A program made the translations under genes and the position numbers. Below are positions 43,157 to 51,987 of a DNA stretch of 64,000 nt, piece after piece. Position 1 is the first letter of the stretch; each line of letters begins with the position of its first letter. Location of the stretch: the NCBI GenBank assembly GCA_027488985.1, contig JAIYAR010000013.1:372001-436000 (forward strand). Reading direction: 5' to 3'. Origin of the DNA: Comamonadaceae bacterium (GTDB lineage Bacteria > Pseudomonadota > Gammaproteobacteria > Burkholderiales > Burkholderiaceae_C). Under the pieces are notes generated by a model. That model was given only the letters and a program-made list of their open reading frames with translations, made no database searches and was not told where the DNA came from.

Positions 43157-44886
43157 AAATTCTGATCGCCGAGGACGAACCTTCTCTGCGCGAGAACCTG
43201 CAGTGGATGCTGGAACTCGAAGGCTTTGAGGTGCTGGCTGCCAGTGATGGGCGGGAAGCACTGGCACTGGTCGGGGCGCACAAGCCGGACTTGGTTCTGA
43301 CCGATGTGATGATGCCCGAGCTCGATGGTTTCGGCCTGGTCAAGGCACTGCGTGAGAGCCCGTTGACCGCCACCCTGCCCATCATCATGCTCACCGCGCG
43401 TGCAGACCGCACCGACACCCGCATCGGCATGAATCTCGGCGCAGACGACTACCTCACCAAACCCTGCCGCCGTGAAGAACTGCTGGAGGCGGTGCAAGCC
43501 CGGCTGGAGCGCAGCCGCATTCAACAGCAAGCGGCGCAACGCATGCAGCTCGAGGTGCGCCAGGCCATGCAGATCGACACGCTGACCGCTCTGCCCGGGC
43601 GCGACCTGTTCGAACAGCAACTGGAAAACGCACTCAATTCCTGCGCCACGGTGTCACTGCTCTGCCTGGGACTGGACGGCTTCTCCAAAATCAACGAATC
43701 GCTGGGAACCGGCGTGGGCGACCTCGTGTTGCGCGAAGTGGGCAGGCGCCTGCAGCAATGTGCCTTGCACGGCCCGCACAGCCGCCCCTTTGATGCTGTG
43801 GGTCGCCTGGGGGGCGACCAGTTTGCCGCGTGCCTGGTGGATCTGCCTGATGCATCTGCGCTGACCAGCAGTGCTGCGGGCATCATGCGGGCGCTCTCCC
43901 AGCCATATCTGGTTTCCGGGCACACCCTGTTTTTAACCACCAGTGTGGGCGGCAGCGCCTACCCGGAGCAAGCCGACAGCGTGCACGCACTGCTGCTCAA
44001 TGCCGAATCGGCACTGCACCACGCCAAGCCCGACGGCCCCGGCACCTATGCCTATTTCGATGTGGCGATGAACCGCCGGGTCGCGCGGTCCCTGCTGATC
44101 CACAATGAACTGCATCGCGCCCTTGAAGTGGGCGACCTGCAACTCTTCTACCAACCCCAGGTGCGCATTGCCACCGGTGAGCTGGTCGGTTTTGAAGCAC
44201 TGCTGCGCTGGCACCACGCCACCATGGGTTGGATTTCACCGGCTGAATTCATACCCGTGGCAGAGCAAAGCGGCATCATCGTGCAGATCGGCGAATGGGT
44301 CATGCACACCGCCGCCCGCCAGGCAGCGCAATGGCTGGCACGGGGCCAGCGCGACTTCCGGGTCGCAGTCAACATTTCAGTGCGTCAGTTTGTCGGGCAG
44401 GACTTGCCGCATCTGGTGCAAACCGTGCTCGGAGAAACCGGCTTGCCCCCTCACATGCTGGAGTTGGAAGTTACAGAGAGTCTGGCCTTGCACAGTGTGG
44501 CCAGCACCTTGGCGATCCTGCACGACTGCAAAGCGCTGGGCGTGCATCTGGCGATGGACGACTTCGGCACCGGCTATTCCAGCCTGGCCTACCTCAAGCG
44601 CTACCCGCTGGACACACTCAAGATTGACCAGACTTTTGTGCGCAACATTCCCCACGACCGTGGTGATGTCGCCATCACCCACGCCATCGTGGCCATGGCC
44701 CACAGCTTCGGCATGTCGGTGGTGGCCGAAGGTGTGGAAACGCGCGAACAACTGGAATTCCTGCGCTCCCTGGGTTGCGAGGAAGTCCAGGGCTACTTGT
44801 TCAGCAAGCCGGTACCGGCCGATCAAGCCGCTGCCGCCTTTGCCGGATTTGCGCCCCAGACGCGCGAAGTAGCGCCAAGCGCCTGA
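43153..44886 (+). CDS. Response regulator with REC, degenerate GGDEF and EAL domains
   Basis: A 577-residue output partner of the preceding kinase. The receiver (about 1-120) has [13 protein letters not shown], phospho-acceptor Asp in [12 protein letters not shown] and Lys in YLTKPC. The GGDEF domain (about 150-300) reads GGDQF, with the inhibitory motif RPFD five residues before it. The EAL domain (about 310-565) has [33 protein letters not shown] and VAEGVET, so phosphodiesterase activity is likely. It starts at GTG 43153, overlapping the kinase stop; the longer upstream frame is inside the kinase gene. Confidence 0.92.
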   Translation: MKILIAEDEPSLRENLQWMLELEGFEVLAASDGREALALVGAHKPDLVLTDVMMPELDGFGLVKALRESPLTATLPIIMLTARADRTDTRIGMNLGADDYLTKPCRREELLEAVQARLERSRIQQQAAQRMQLEVRQAMQIDTLTALPGRDLFEQQLENALNSCATVSLLCLGLDGFSKINESLGTGVGDLVLREVGRRLQQCALHGPHSRPFDAVGRLGGDQFAACLVDLPDASALTSSAAGIMRALSQPYLVSGHTLFLTTSVGGSAYPEQADSVHALLLNAESALHHAKPDGPGTYAYFDVAMNRRVARSLLIHNELHRALEVGDLQLFYQPQVRIATGELVGFEALLRWHHATMGWISPAEFIPVAEQSGIIVQIGEWVMHTAARQAAQWLARGQRDFRVAVNISVRQFVGQDLPHLVQTVLGETGLPPHMLELEVTESLALHSVASTLAILHDCKALGVHLAMDDFGTGYSSLAYLKRYPLDTLKIDQTFVRNIPHDRGDVAITHAIVAMAHSFGMSVVAEGVETREQLEFLRSLGCEEVQGYLFSKPVPADQAAAAFAGFAPQTREVAPSA

Positions 44887-44889
44887 GGC

Positions 44890-45723
44890 TTATTCGGCCC
44901 AGACCACCAGCCCGCTCCAAGACGTCAGCAGAACCACAATGCCGAACGCGATGCGGTAGTAGGCAAAGCCCACAAAGCTATGGGTCGAAATGAACTTGAG
45001 CAGCCAGCGCACGCACAGCCAGGCACTGAGGAAAGAAAACACCAGCCCCACACCGAACATGGGCACATCGGCCATCGACAGCAGCGCACGCTCTTTGTAG
45101 AGGCTATAGGCGCCGGCGCCAATCAGGGTGGGGATCGCAAGGAAGAAGGAAAAGTCTGTAGCTGACTTGCGCGACAAGCCCAGCAGCATGCCGCCGATGA
45201 TGGTGGCCCCGCTGCGGCTGGTGCCGGGCACCATAGCTAGGCACTGCACCAGACCGACCTTGAGCGCATCCAGTGCGGTCATGTCGTCCACGCTGTGCAC
45301 ACGCACGGCGGTGCCACCTGCGCTCTGGCGGCGCTCTGCCCACAGAATGATGAAGCCCCCCACGATGAAGGTGGTAGCTACCACTGCCGGGGTAAATAAA
45401 TGGGCCTTGATGGCCTTGCCGAACAGCAATCCCAGAATGACGGCGGGGAAGAACCCGATCACCACATTCAGCGCAAAGCGCTGGGCCGCCTTGTCGGTAG
45501 GCAGGGCGACCATCGTGTCACGGATTTTTTGCCAGTACACCAGGATCACGGCAAAGATGGCGCCGGTCTGGATGGCAATATCAAACACCTTGGCCTTTTC
45601 ATCGTCAAAGCCCAGGAGCGAGCCCGCCAGAATCAAATGGCCGGTGCTGGAAATCGGCAAAAACTCGGTCAGCCCTTCCACCACACCCATGATGGCGGCC
45701 TTGATCAACAACACGATATCCAA
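44890..45723 (-). CDS. uppP: Undecaprenyl-diphosphatase UppP (BacA)
   Basis: UppP dephosphorylates undecaprenyl pyrophosphate to recycle the lipid carrier of cell-wall synthesis. The 277-residue membrane protein has [23 protein letters not shown] and the second conserved motif [22 protein letters not shown], with about eight helices. A TTG start at 45723 (caa on the plus strand) is chosen because AGGGAG lies 7 bp upstream and MDIVLLIKA is the family start; the ATG nine codons earlier would put translation within 3 bp of a dispersed repeat and before the ribosome site. It lies just downstream of macB. Confidence 0.93.
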   Translation of the reverse strand: MDIVLLIKAAIMGVVEGLTEFLPISSTGHLILAGSLLGFDDEKAKVFDIAIQTGAIFAVILVYWQKIRDTMVALPTDKAAQRFALNVVIGFFPAVILGLLFGKAIKAHLFTPAVVATTFIVGGFIILWAERRQSAGGTAVRVHSVDDMTALDALKVGLVQCLAMVPGTSRSGATIIGGMLLGLSRKSATDFSFFLAIPTLIGAGAYSLYKERALLSMADVPMFGVGLVFSFLSAWLCVRWLLKFISTHSFVGFAYYRIAFGIVVLLTSWSGLVVWAE

Positions 45724-45746
45724 AATTTTTCTCCCTGAAAACCAAG

Positions 45747-45804
45747 TCAAATCGGCCGCTAGCGCTCATCGAATATGCGCGAGCAGCTCACCTTTTAATA
45801 GCAT
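45747..45804 (-). repeat. 58-bp dispersed palindromic element, copy 10
   Basis: Minus strand: ATGCTATTAAAAGGTGAGCT, then GCTCGCGCATATTCGATG, then AGCGCTAGCGGCCGATTTGA. This is the copy nearest to an ideal palindrome. It directly abuts the macB stop codon and lies 23 bp upstream of the uppP TTG start, on the shared transcript. Confidence 0.9.
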
Positions 45805-47040
45805 TTATTCGTAGCGCAGCGCCTGGATAGGCATGAGCCGGGCCGCGCGCCGCGCCGGGTAGTAGCCGAAAAACACGCCCACCACCGCCGAGAATCCCAC
45901 CGCCAACAACACTGAGCCTGCACTCAAACTCACTTGCCAGCCTGCGAAGTGTCCCACACCCCACGTCGCGGCTGCACCAAGCGCCACCCCGATGGCGCCG
46001 CCCAACAGGCTCAATGTCACAGCTTCAATCAAGAACTGCGCCAGGATGTCGCGCCCCCGCGCGCCCACCGCCATGCGCAGACCGATCTCGCGGGTGCGCT
46101 CGGTCACGCTCACCAGCATGATGTTCATGATGCCGATGCCGCCGATGACCAGACTGATGCCCGCCACCGCAGCAAGCAACAGCGTCATGACACGGCTGCT
46201 CTCTTCCTGCGCCTGCAGGATCTCGGTGAGGTTACGCACGACAAACGGGTCTTCCGCACCATCCAGCACCTTGAAGCGCTGGCGCAGCAGGTCTTTGACG
46301 CCTTGCTCGGCGACCTTCATGTCCTGCCCCTCACGCACCTTCACGCTGATGCTGCCCACACGCTTGAGCCGGCTGGTGGCGTCGCCGCCCCAGATGCGGT
46401 TGCGCAAGGTGCCCAGCGGCACCATGACTACATCGTCCTGGTCCTGCCCCATCGAGTTCTGGCCCTTGGGCGCCAACACGCCGATCACCGTCATCGGAAT
46501 GTTGCGCACCCGCACCACCTGCTCCACCGGGTCCTGATCGCCAAACAATTCGCGCGCCACCGTGCTGCCGATCCAAGCCACTTTGGCAGAGCCAGCCAGT
46601 TCGCCCGCATCAAACATGCGGCCGTTGGCCAAGGGCCAGTCGCGCGCTTCCAGATAGTCGTTGTTTACCCCGAAGATGGTGGAGCTCCAGTTGGTGTTGC
46701 CGAACACCAGTTGCCCGCTGGTGCGGGAAGTGGGTGCTGCCACCTGCACCTCGGGAATCTCCAGTCCGATGGCTGTGGCGTCCTCTTCCGTCAGGCGCTG
46801 GCGGGTTTGCGCACCCAGGCGCACACCCGCCTGTGAGACGCCACCGGGGAGCACCAGCATGATGTTGGAGCCAAGGCCCTTCATCTGCTCCTGCACCCGG
46901 TCGGTCGCTCCGCGGCCCACCGCAATCATGGTGATCACTGCTGCGACCCCGATGATGATGCCCAGCATGGTCAGGATGCTGCGCAAAGTGTTGGCCGCAA
47001 GCGACCGCAAGGCACTGCGCAATGCGGCGAACAAACTCAT
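45805..47040 (-). CDS. MacB-type ABC efflux permease
   Basis: A 411-residue inner-membrane permease with one N-terminal helix (ILTMLGIIIGVAAVITMIAVG), a large periplasmic MacB_PCD domain, and three C-terminal helices in an FtsX domain (VIGGIGIMNIMLVSVTERTREIGLRMAVGA and the helix following). ATPase and permease are separate polypeptides, unlike E. coli MacB. The ATG at 47040 gives MSLFAALRSALRSLAAN; the upstream extension is not conserved. It overlaps the ATPase gene by 4 bp and ends at a 58-bp element. Confidence 0.92.
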   Translation of the reverse strand: MSLFAALRSALRSLAANTLRSILTMLGIIIGVAAVITMIAVGRGATDRVQEQMKGLGSNIMLVLPGGVSQAGVRLGAQTRQRLTEEDATAIGLEIPEVQVAAPTSRTSGQLVFGNTNWSSTIFGVNNDYLEARDWPLANGRMFDAGELAGSAKVAWIGSTVARELFGDQDPVEQVVRVRNIPMTVIGVLAPKGQNSMGQDQDDVVMVPLGTLRNRIWGGDATSRLKRVGSISVKVREGQDMKVAEQGVKDLLRQRFKVLDGAEDPFVVRNLTEILQAQEESSRVMTLLLAAVAGISLVIGGIGIMNIMLVSVTERTREIGLRMAVGARGRDILAQFLIEAVTLSLLGGAIGVALGAAATWGVGHFAGWQVSLSAGSVLLAVGFSAVVGVFFGYYPARRAARLMPIQALRYE

Positions 47041-47729
47041 ACTTTGGCCCCCATTTGCACCGTGTCTTCCACCATGCGGCCGTCCTTGAAGACCAGCTTG
47101 CGGCGGGCCCAAGCGGCAATATCGGGCTCATGGGTCACCAGCACCACGGTCATGCCTTGGCGGTTGAGGTCGGCCAAGAGCTTCATGATGTCTTCGCTGG
47201 TCTCCGAGTCCAGTGCGCCGGTGGGTTCATCGGCCAATATCAGCTGCGGCCGGTTCACCAGCGCGCGCGCAATCGCCACACGTTGCTGCTGCCCACCCGA
47301 CAACTCAGTCGGAGTGTGTTGGGCGCGCTCGCTTAAGCCCACGCGCTGCAGCGCTTCCAGCGCGCGGGCATGACGCTCAGGCGCTTTGATGCCGGCGTAC
47401 AACATGGGCAGCTCGACGTTTTCGAGCGCGCTGGTGCGGGACAACAGGTTGAACTGCTGAAACACAAAGCCGATGCGCCGGTTGCGGATGGAGGCCAGTG
47501 CATCCGGCGCCATGCCTTGCACTGCCTCACCCGCCAGCAGGTAGCTGCCGCTGCCAGGCTGATCAAGGCACCCCAGAATATTCATCAGGGTCGATTTACC
47601 CGAGCCCGAAGTGCCCATGATGGCCACCATCTCGCCCTCTGCAATGTCCAGCGACACGCCGCGCAGGGCATGCACCGTCTGGTCGCCCATGGCGTAGGTT
47701 TTGGTCAGCTCGCGGGCCGAAATCAACAT
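47037..47729 (-). CDS. MacB/LolD-type ABC transporter ATPase
   Basis: A 230-residue ATPase. Walker A GTSGSGKSTLMN, Q-loop FVFQQFNLLSRTSALENVELPM, signature LSGGQQQRVAIARAL, Walker B LILADEPTGALDS, and the switch His in VLVTHEPD. It drives the adjacent FtsX-like permease and, with the MFP protein, an envelope-spanning exporter. Start MLISARELTKTY at 47729; the frame extends 19 codons upstream without similarity. Confidence 0.93.
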   Translation of the reverse strand: MLISARELTKTYAMGDQTVHALRGVSLDIAEGEMVAIMGTSGSGKSTLMNILGCLDQPGSGSYLLAGEAVQGMAPDALASIRNRRIGFVFQQFNLLSRTSALENVELPMLYAGIKAPERHARALEALQRVGLSERAQHTPTELSGGQQQRVAIARALVNRPQLILADEPTGALDSETSEDIMKLLADLNRQGMTVVLVTHEPDIAAWARRKLVFKDGRMVEDTVQMGAKV

Positions 47730-47739
47730 GCGAGAACCT

Positions 47740-49014
47740 TCAAAACGGTGGTCGCGGGCTGCTGCCGGTCTTGGCAGTGGCCGCATTTTTGATGCCGGTG
47801 ATCACCTCGGTGCCCTCCGCCAATCCTGCGCCACCCTCACCACCCTCCAGCACTTCGGTGCTGCTGCCATCCGACACGCCAATGCGCACGGCCACTGCCT
47901 GCGGCTTGCCATCCGCTCCCAGGGTGTAGACCCGGCCCCTGCCCTGTCCGCGCCCGCCTGGGGGTGCGTCCACGCCGTCGATGCGCATGCGCAGGGCAGC
48001 GTTGGGTACTTTGAGGGCTTTGTCGCGCTGGTCGGTAATCACACGCACATTGGCCGTCATGCCGGGCAGCAGCTTGCCGCCTTCGTTCTTGAAGCCGACG
48101 ATGGCCACATAGGTCACCACATTGGCCACATTGGTCGCCGCCTTGCGCACCTGGCGAATGCTGCCCTCAAAGGTTTGGCCGGGGAAAGCATCTACGGTAA
48201 AGCTGGCTTTCTGGCCGGTTTGCAGGCGGCCCACATCGCTCTCGTCGATGGCGGCGTCCACTTGCATGTCCGAGAGGTTCTGCGCAATCACAAACAGCTC
48301 AGGCGCTTGCAGGCTGCTGGCCACCGTCTGGCCACGCTCAATGGTCCGCTTGATCACGATGCCATTCACCGGCGAAGTAATGCGGGTGCGGGCCAAGTCA
48401 ATGCGTGCTTGGGCCAAGGCGGCTTCACGCTGGGCCACATTGGCCTGCGCGGTTTTGACTTGCGCCTGCGCCACACCCACCTGGGCCTGCACGCTTTTCA
48501 TGGCTTCCACACTGGTGTTCACCAGAGCGCGGGCCTTGTCGGCCTCACTCGTGGCGATGAACTGCTTTTCAGCAAGGTTTTGCTTGCGATCGGAATCGCG
48601 GCGGGCTTCGTCCAGGTCCACCTGCGCGCGAGACACCTGCGTTTGCGCGGCCAGCGCATTGGCTTGCGCAGTCAGCACGGCGGCTCGGGCGGCATCCACA
48701 TCCGCCTGGGCGCTGCGCACGCGGTATTCAAAGGTTTCGGGGTCGATCTGGGCAATCAGCTGGCCGGCTTTGACTTCGCTATTGAAATCCACCAGCACGT
48801 CGCGGATCTGCCCGCTCACCTGGGTGCCCACACTCACCTGCGCCACCGGGCTCACGGCGCCACTGGCAGCCACAGTGGCTTGCAGGTTGCCACGAGTGAT
48901 AGCAGCGGTACGGTACTCCACCCGGCCGGTGCCGGACTGCTGGGTCCACCACCAGGCGCCGGCGGCCAGCAGAGCCACGAGGACAGCGGCGGCTCCTATA
49001 CGTTGTTTATTCAT
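47740..49014 (-). CDS. MacA-type membrane fusion (periplasmic adaptor) protein
   Basis: A 424-residue adaptor with one N-terminal membrane anchor (about 7-23), the lipoyl/hairpin region SGAVSPVAQVSVGTQVSGQI, a long Ala/Gln-rich coiled coil (about 95-215), and beta-barrel and membrane-proximal domains (GIVIKRTIERGQTVASSLQA, LLPGMTANVRV). It would link the MacB-like pump to an outer-membrane TolC, which is not in the window. A low-complexity GGRGQGRGRV stretch lies near residue 350. Typical cargo is macrolides or peptides, but the substrate here is unknown. Confidence 0.9.
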   Translation of the reverse strand: MNKQRIGAAAVLVALLAAGAWWWTQQSGTGRVEYRTAAITRGNLQATVAASGAVSPVAQVSVGTQVSGQIRDVLVDFNSEVKAGQLIAQIDPETFEYRVRSAQADVDAARAAVLTAQANALAAQTQVSRAQVDLDEARRDSDRKQNLAEKQFIATSEADKARALVNTSVEAMKSVQAQVGVAQAQVKTAQANVAQREAALAQARIDLARTRITSPVNGIVIKRTIERGQTVASSLQAPELFVIAQNLSDMQVDAAIDESDVGRLQTGQKASFTVDAFPGQTFEGSIRQVRKAATNVANVVTYVAIVGFKNEGGKLLPGMTANVRVITDQRDKALKVPNAALRMRIDGVDAPPGGRGQGRGRVYTLGADGKPQAVAVRIGVSDGSSTEVLEGGEGGAGLAEGTEVITGIKNAATAKTGSSPRPPF

Positions 49015-49197
49015 GCCCCGATTCTAGAAAGCCCCTGTGGCACGCATGTGGCACACCGTCAGAGCCCCCTTTTTCCGGCTGCCATTCACGCCGCAAGAAT
49101 GCATTTGGCTCCCTGGGCGCTGCATTCCGTCGCAAACCGGTGGGCTTCGCACCAAGGTGCCGGCACAGTCATGCCACCAGAACTCGGAAACCCTGCC

Positions 49198-49611
49198 ATG
49201 CAACTCACTCCCGTCATTTCCATCCACATGACCGCCGCACTGGCTGCACTGGCCATCGGCCCCATCGCCCTGTGGGCCCGCAAGGGCCGCGTGCAGCGCA
49301 CCCGCCTGCACCGCGCTGCCGGCTATGCCTGGGTGACGCTGATGCTGGCGACTGCCATCAGCGCCATGTTCATCCGCGATTTTCAGCTCCCCAACCTCTC
49401 GGGCTACACCTGGATCCATCTGTTTGTGCCAGTCACCCTCGCAGGGTTGTTCGGGGCGTTTCGGGCCCTGTATCTCAAAGACATCAGCCGCCACCAAAAG
49501 ATCATGCAAGGCCTGTACTTCGGGGCCTGCATCGGGGCAGGCGCCTTCACCCTCCTGCCCGGCCGCTACCTGGGCCAACTGGTCTGGGGCCAGTGGTTCG
49601 GGCTTCTGTAA
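49198..49611 (+). CDS. DUF2306-family membrane protein
   Basis: A 137-residue protein with four predicted membrane helices, starting MQLTPVISIHMTAALAALA and containing RLHRAAGYAWVTLMLATAISAMFI and YTWIHLFVPVTLAGLFGAF, which match DUF2306. The His residues in IHMTAAL, RLHRAAG, WIHLF and SRHQK are conserved in the family. Function is unknown. It is the first gene of a row of small membrane proteins and a LytTR system. An in-frame ATG nine codons upstream is possible. Confidence 0.82.
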   Translation: MQLTPVISIHMTAALAALAIGPIALWARKGRVQRTRLHRAAGYAWVTLMLATAISAMFIRDFQLPNLSGYTWIHLFVPVTLAGLFGAFRALYLKDISRHQKIMQGLYFGACIGAGAFTLLPGRYLGQLVWGQWFGLL

Positions 49612-49638
49612 GCCATCTTCTTGCACATGGAAAACGCT

Positions 49639-49935
49639 ATGAACGCTCTCACCCACTTGTCCCCTGCTGACCTAGACCGCCTGGCCCGCAAGCGCGCCGG
49701 CGCCAAAATGGGCTGGTATATCCATGCATTGGTTTTCGTGCTCGTCAACACAGGACTGGCGGCTTTGTCGGCCCTGCAAGGCCAGCACTGGGCGGTGTTT
49801 CCAGCCATGGGCTGGGGCCTCGGCCTGGCGGTACATGGCGTGGCGGTGTACCTGAGCCTTCAGAACTTCAGCCTCTTTCATACCCTGCTGCAGCGCGAAC
49901 GCCAGCGCCTCGAAACCCTGCGCGACCCCTGGTAA
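49639..49935 (+). CDS. 2TM-domain protein
   Basis: A 98-residue protein with two membrane helices (about 25-45 WYIHALVFVLVNTGLAAL and 55-75 GLGLAVHGVAVYLSL), the 2TM domain often found alone or fused to LytS-type kinases. The ATG at 49639 is preceded by GGAAA; ATG 49627 is an alternative. It lies 22 bp before the LytS-like kinase, so it may be an accessory subunit (inference). Confidence 0.8.
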   Translation: MNALTHLSPADLDRLARKRAGAKMGWYIHALVFVLVNTGLAALSALQGQHWAVFPAMGWGLGLAVHGVAVYLSLQNFSLFHTLLQRERQRLETLRDPW

Positions 49936-49957
49936 GCGCGGCATACTCTGGCGCACG

Positions 49958-51016
49958 ATGCGACATTTTTTTACCCGAGCGCTAGCACTGCGCGGCCTGG
50001 CGGTCATGGTGCTCAATACCGTGATCGCGACCGCCATCACCCTGTTCGACAACCATTCCTTCGGCCTGAACATTGTGTACTCCCAGTGCATAGGCGTGAG
50101 CATCTGGACCTGCATTGAAGGTGCCAACCATTTTCTGGTGGATAACTGGCAGGTACATGTGCACCGGCTGCTGTTCATCGTGCCGGTGGCCGTGGTGCTG
50201 GGCTACTTCGCCGGCCATTTGCTGACCGACCTGATCCTGGGCACCACTTCTTTCTTGTATTGGACGCAAACCCCGCGCATGGCCTTTGGTATGTTGTTTG
50301 TGAGTCTGGTGGCCGGCAGCGTGATCAGCTGGGTATTTGTGAGCCGAGAGCAGCTGGCGGCCGAGCGCCAGAACTTGGAGATGGCCCGCCGCCAGGCCAG
50401 CGAGGCCCAGCTCAAACTGCTGGAAGCGCAGCTGGAGCCGCACATGCTGTTCAACACATTGGCCAACCTGCGCGCCCTGATTGCGGTAGACCCGCAACGG
50501 GCCCAGACCATGTTGGACCACATGATTGCCTATCTGCGCGCCACGCTGTCTGCCTCACGCGCACCCTCAGGCGGCAACACCCACACCCTGGCCGACGAAT
50601 TCGCCCGTCTGCAGGATTACCTGGAACTCATGGCCATCCGCATGGGTCCGCGCCTGCAATTCAGTTTGGACCTGCCGGATACCCTGCGTACCCAACCGGT
50701 ACCGCCACTGCTGTTGCAGCCGCTGGTGGAAAACAGCATTCAGCACGGATTGGAGCCCAAGGTAGAAGGCGGCAGCATCCGCATTGCCGCCTCGGCCGCA
50801 AATGGCGTGCTGAAGCTGGATGTGCAAGACACCGGCCTGGGCGCGGACCCCGCCGAACTACAGCCTTCCGGCATGCAAACCACCTGTCACGGCTTTGGCC
50901 TGCAGCAGGTGCGCGATCGCCTGGCCACCACCTTCGGCGAGCGTGGCGCTATGGTTTTGGTAGCTGCTCCCGCAGGCGGGATGAGCGCCAGCATCACTTT
51001 TCCCTTAAAGGCGTAA
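49958..51016 (+). CDS. LytS-family sensor histidine kinase
   Basis: A 352-residue kinase with four N-terminal membrane helices (residues about 12-125), then the His_kinase domain with the phospho-acceptor in LLEAQLEPHMLFNTLANLRAL, and HATPase (N box PLVENSIQHGLEPK, G box DTGLGADP, GFGLQQVRDRL). The last residues (AMVLVAAPAGGMSASITF) coincide with copy 11 of the 58-bp element, which thus encodes the final HATPase strands. It is followed by its LytTR regulator after 7 bp. Confidence 0.92.
   Translation: MRHFFTRALALRGLAVMVLNTVIATAITLFDNHSFGLNIVYSQCIGVSIWTCIEGANHFLVDNWQVHVHRLLFIVPVAVVLGYFAGHLLTDLILGTTSFLYWTQTPRMAFGMLFVSLVAGSVISWVFVSREQLAAERQNLEMARRQASEAQLKLLEAQLEPHMLFNTLANLRALIAVDPQRAQTMLDHMIAYLRATLSASRAPSGGNTHTLADEFARLQDYLELMAIRMGPRLQFSLDLPDTLRTQPVPPLLLQPLVENSIQHGLEPKVEGGSIRIAASAANGVLKLDVQDTGLGADPAELQPSGMQTTCHGFGLQQVRDRLATTFGERGAMVLVAAPAGGMSASITFPLKA
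50946..51003 (+). repeat. 58-bp dispersed palindromic element, copy 11 (3' end of the LytS-like gene)
   Basis: GCGCTATGGTTTTGGTAGCT, then GCTCCCGCAGGCGGGATG, then AGCGCCAGCATCACTTTTCC. In frame; ends 13 bp before the stop. Its 5' half matches copy 4 closely. Because the encoded segment also resembles normal HATPase ends, chance is less excluded than for other copies. Confidence 0.68.
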
Positions 51017-51023
51017 GCACACC

Positions 51024-51881
51024 ATGCCCACCGCCCTGATTGCAGAAGACGAACCCCTGCTTGCCCAAGCCTTGCAAGCCGAGCTGGCTCGTGCGTGGCC
51101 GGAACTGCAGGTGCTGCGCACCGTGGGCGACGGAGCCTCCGCCGTGAAGGCCGCGCTGGATCTGGTGCCGCAACTGCTGTTTTTTGACATACGCATGCCC
51201 GGTCTGAACGGACTGGATGCCGCCCTTGAATTGGCCGACCTCTGGCCGCCCGCCCACGCACTGCAGCAGCCCTTCCCGGCACTGGTGTTTGTGACAGCCT
51301 ATGACCAATATGCGGTGCAAGCCTTTGAGGCCCAGGCGGTGGACTACCTGCTCAAACCGGTGCAGCCGGCACGCCTGCAGAAAACAGTGTCAAAACTGCA
51401 GCTGGCGCTTGCGGAATCTGCGCGACCAGCTCCTGAAACCATAGCAAACCCGGCTACGGACCCGGCGCTGGAAGCCGCCCTCAGCCAGCTGCGCGGCCTG
51501 CTCCAGGCCCACACGGGCATGCCTGCGCAAGCGGCGGACGCAGGCGGCGCGCTACCGCTATTGCAGGTGCTGCAAGTGAGCTCAGGCAGCCAGATCCGCA
51601 TGGTGCCCATTGAAGAGGTGCTGTACTTTGAAGCGGCCGACAAATACGTGCGGCTGCTCACCCGCGACCGCGAGCACCTTTTGCGCACCGCACTCAAGGA
51701 CCTGCTACCCCAACTGGACCCGCAGGTCTTCTGGCAGGTGCACCGGGGCACGGTGGTGCGCGCCACGGCCATAGACACCGTCAGCCGTGACGATGCCGGC
51801 CGCCTGAGCCTGCATTTGCGTGACCGGGACGAAAAACTCCCCGTGAGCCGCCTCTACGCCCATCGCTTCAAAGCCATGTGA
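51024..51881 (+). CDS. LytTR-family response regulator
   Basis: A 285-residue regulator. Receiver domain (about 1-118) with TALIAEDEPLLAQ, acceptor Asp in LLFFDIRMPGLNG, TAYDQYAVQAFEAQAVDYLLKP. The LytTR DNA-binding domain occupies about residues 190-285 (EEVLYFEAADKYVRLLTRD, QVHRGTVVRATAI, LPVSRLYAHRFK). Copy 12 of the 58-bp element lies in the interdomain linker (about residues 123-141). It probably regulates its own operon, but LytTR sites were not found upstream of 49198. Confidence 0.92.
   Translation: MPTALIAEDEPLLAQALQAELARAWPELQVLRTVGDGASAVKAALDLVPQLLFFDIRMPGLNGLDAALELADLWPPAHALQQPFPALVFVTAYDQYAVQAFEAQAVDYLLKPVQPARLQKTVSKLQLALAESARPAPETIANPATDPALEAALSQLRGLLQAHTGMPAQAADAGGALPLLQVLQVSSGSQIRMVPIEEVLYFEAADKYVRLLTRDREHLLRTALKDLLPQLDPQVFWQVHRGTVVRATAIDTVSRDDAGRLSLHLRDRDEKLPVSRLYAHRFKAM
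51390..51447 (-). repeat. 58-bp dispersed palindromic element, copy 12 (inside the LytTR regulator gene)
   Basis: Minus strand: TTGCTATGGTTTCAGGAGCT, then GGTCGCGCAGATTCCGC, then AAGCGCCAGCTGCAGTTTTG. In frame across the REC-LytTR linker, encoding LALAESARPAPETIAN. Confidence 0.82.
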
Positions 51882-51987
51882 GGCGTGCGGCGCCTGCTGC
51901 GACATCGGGTAAACCAGTGGCTACGGGCACGGGTGTTGCGAGGCATTGGTCCCTACAATGCGCCATCGATTCACCAGGACCCCTTCC

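Noticed and set aside
47701..49197. Open frame running into the DUF2306 gene as an N-terminal extension of 499 codons
   Set aside because: It is antisense to macA; only the last 137 codons are homologous to a family, so the start was placed at 49198.
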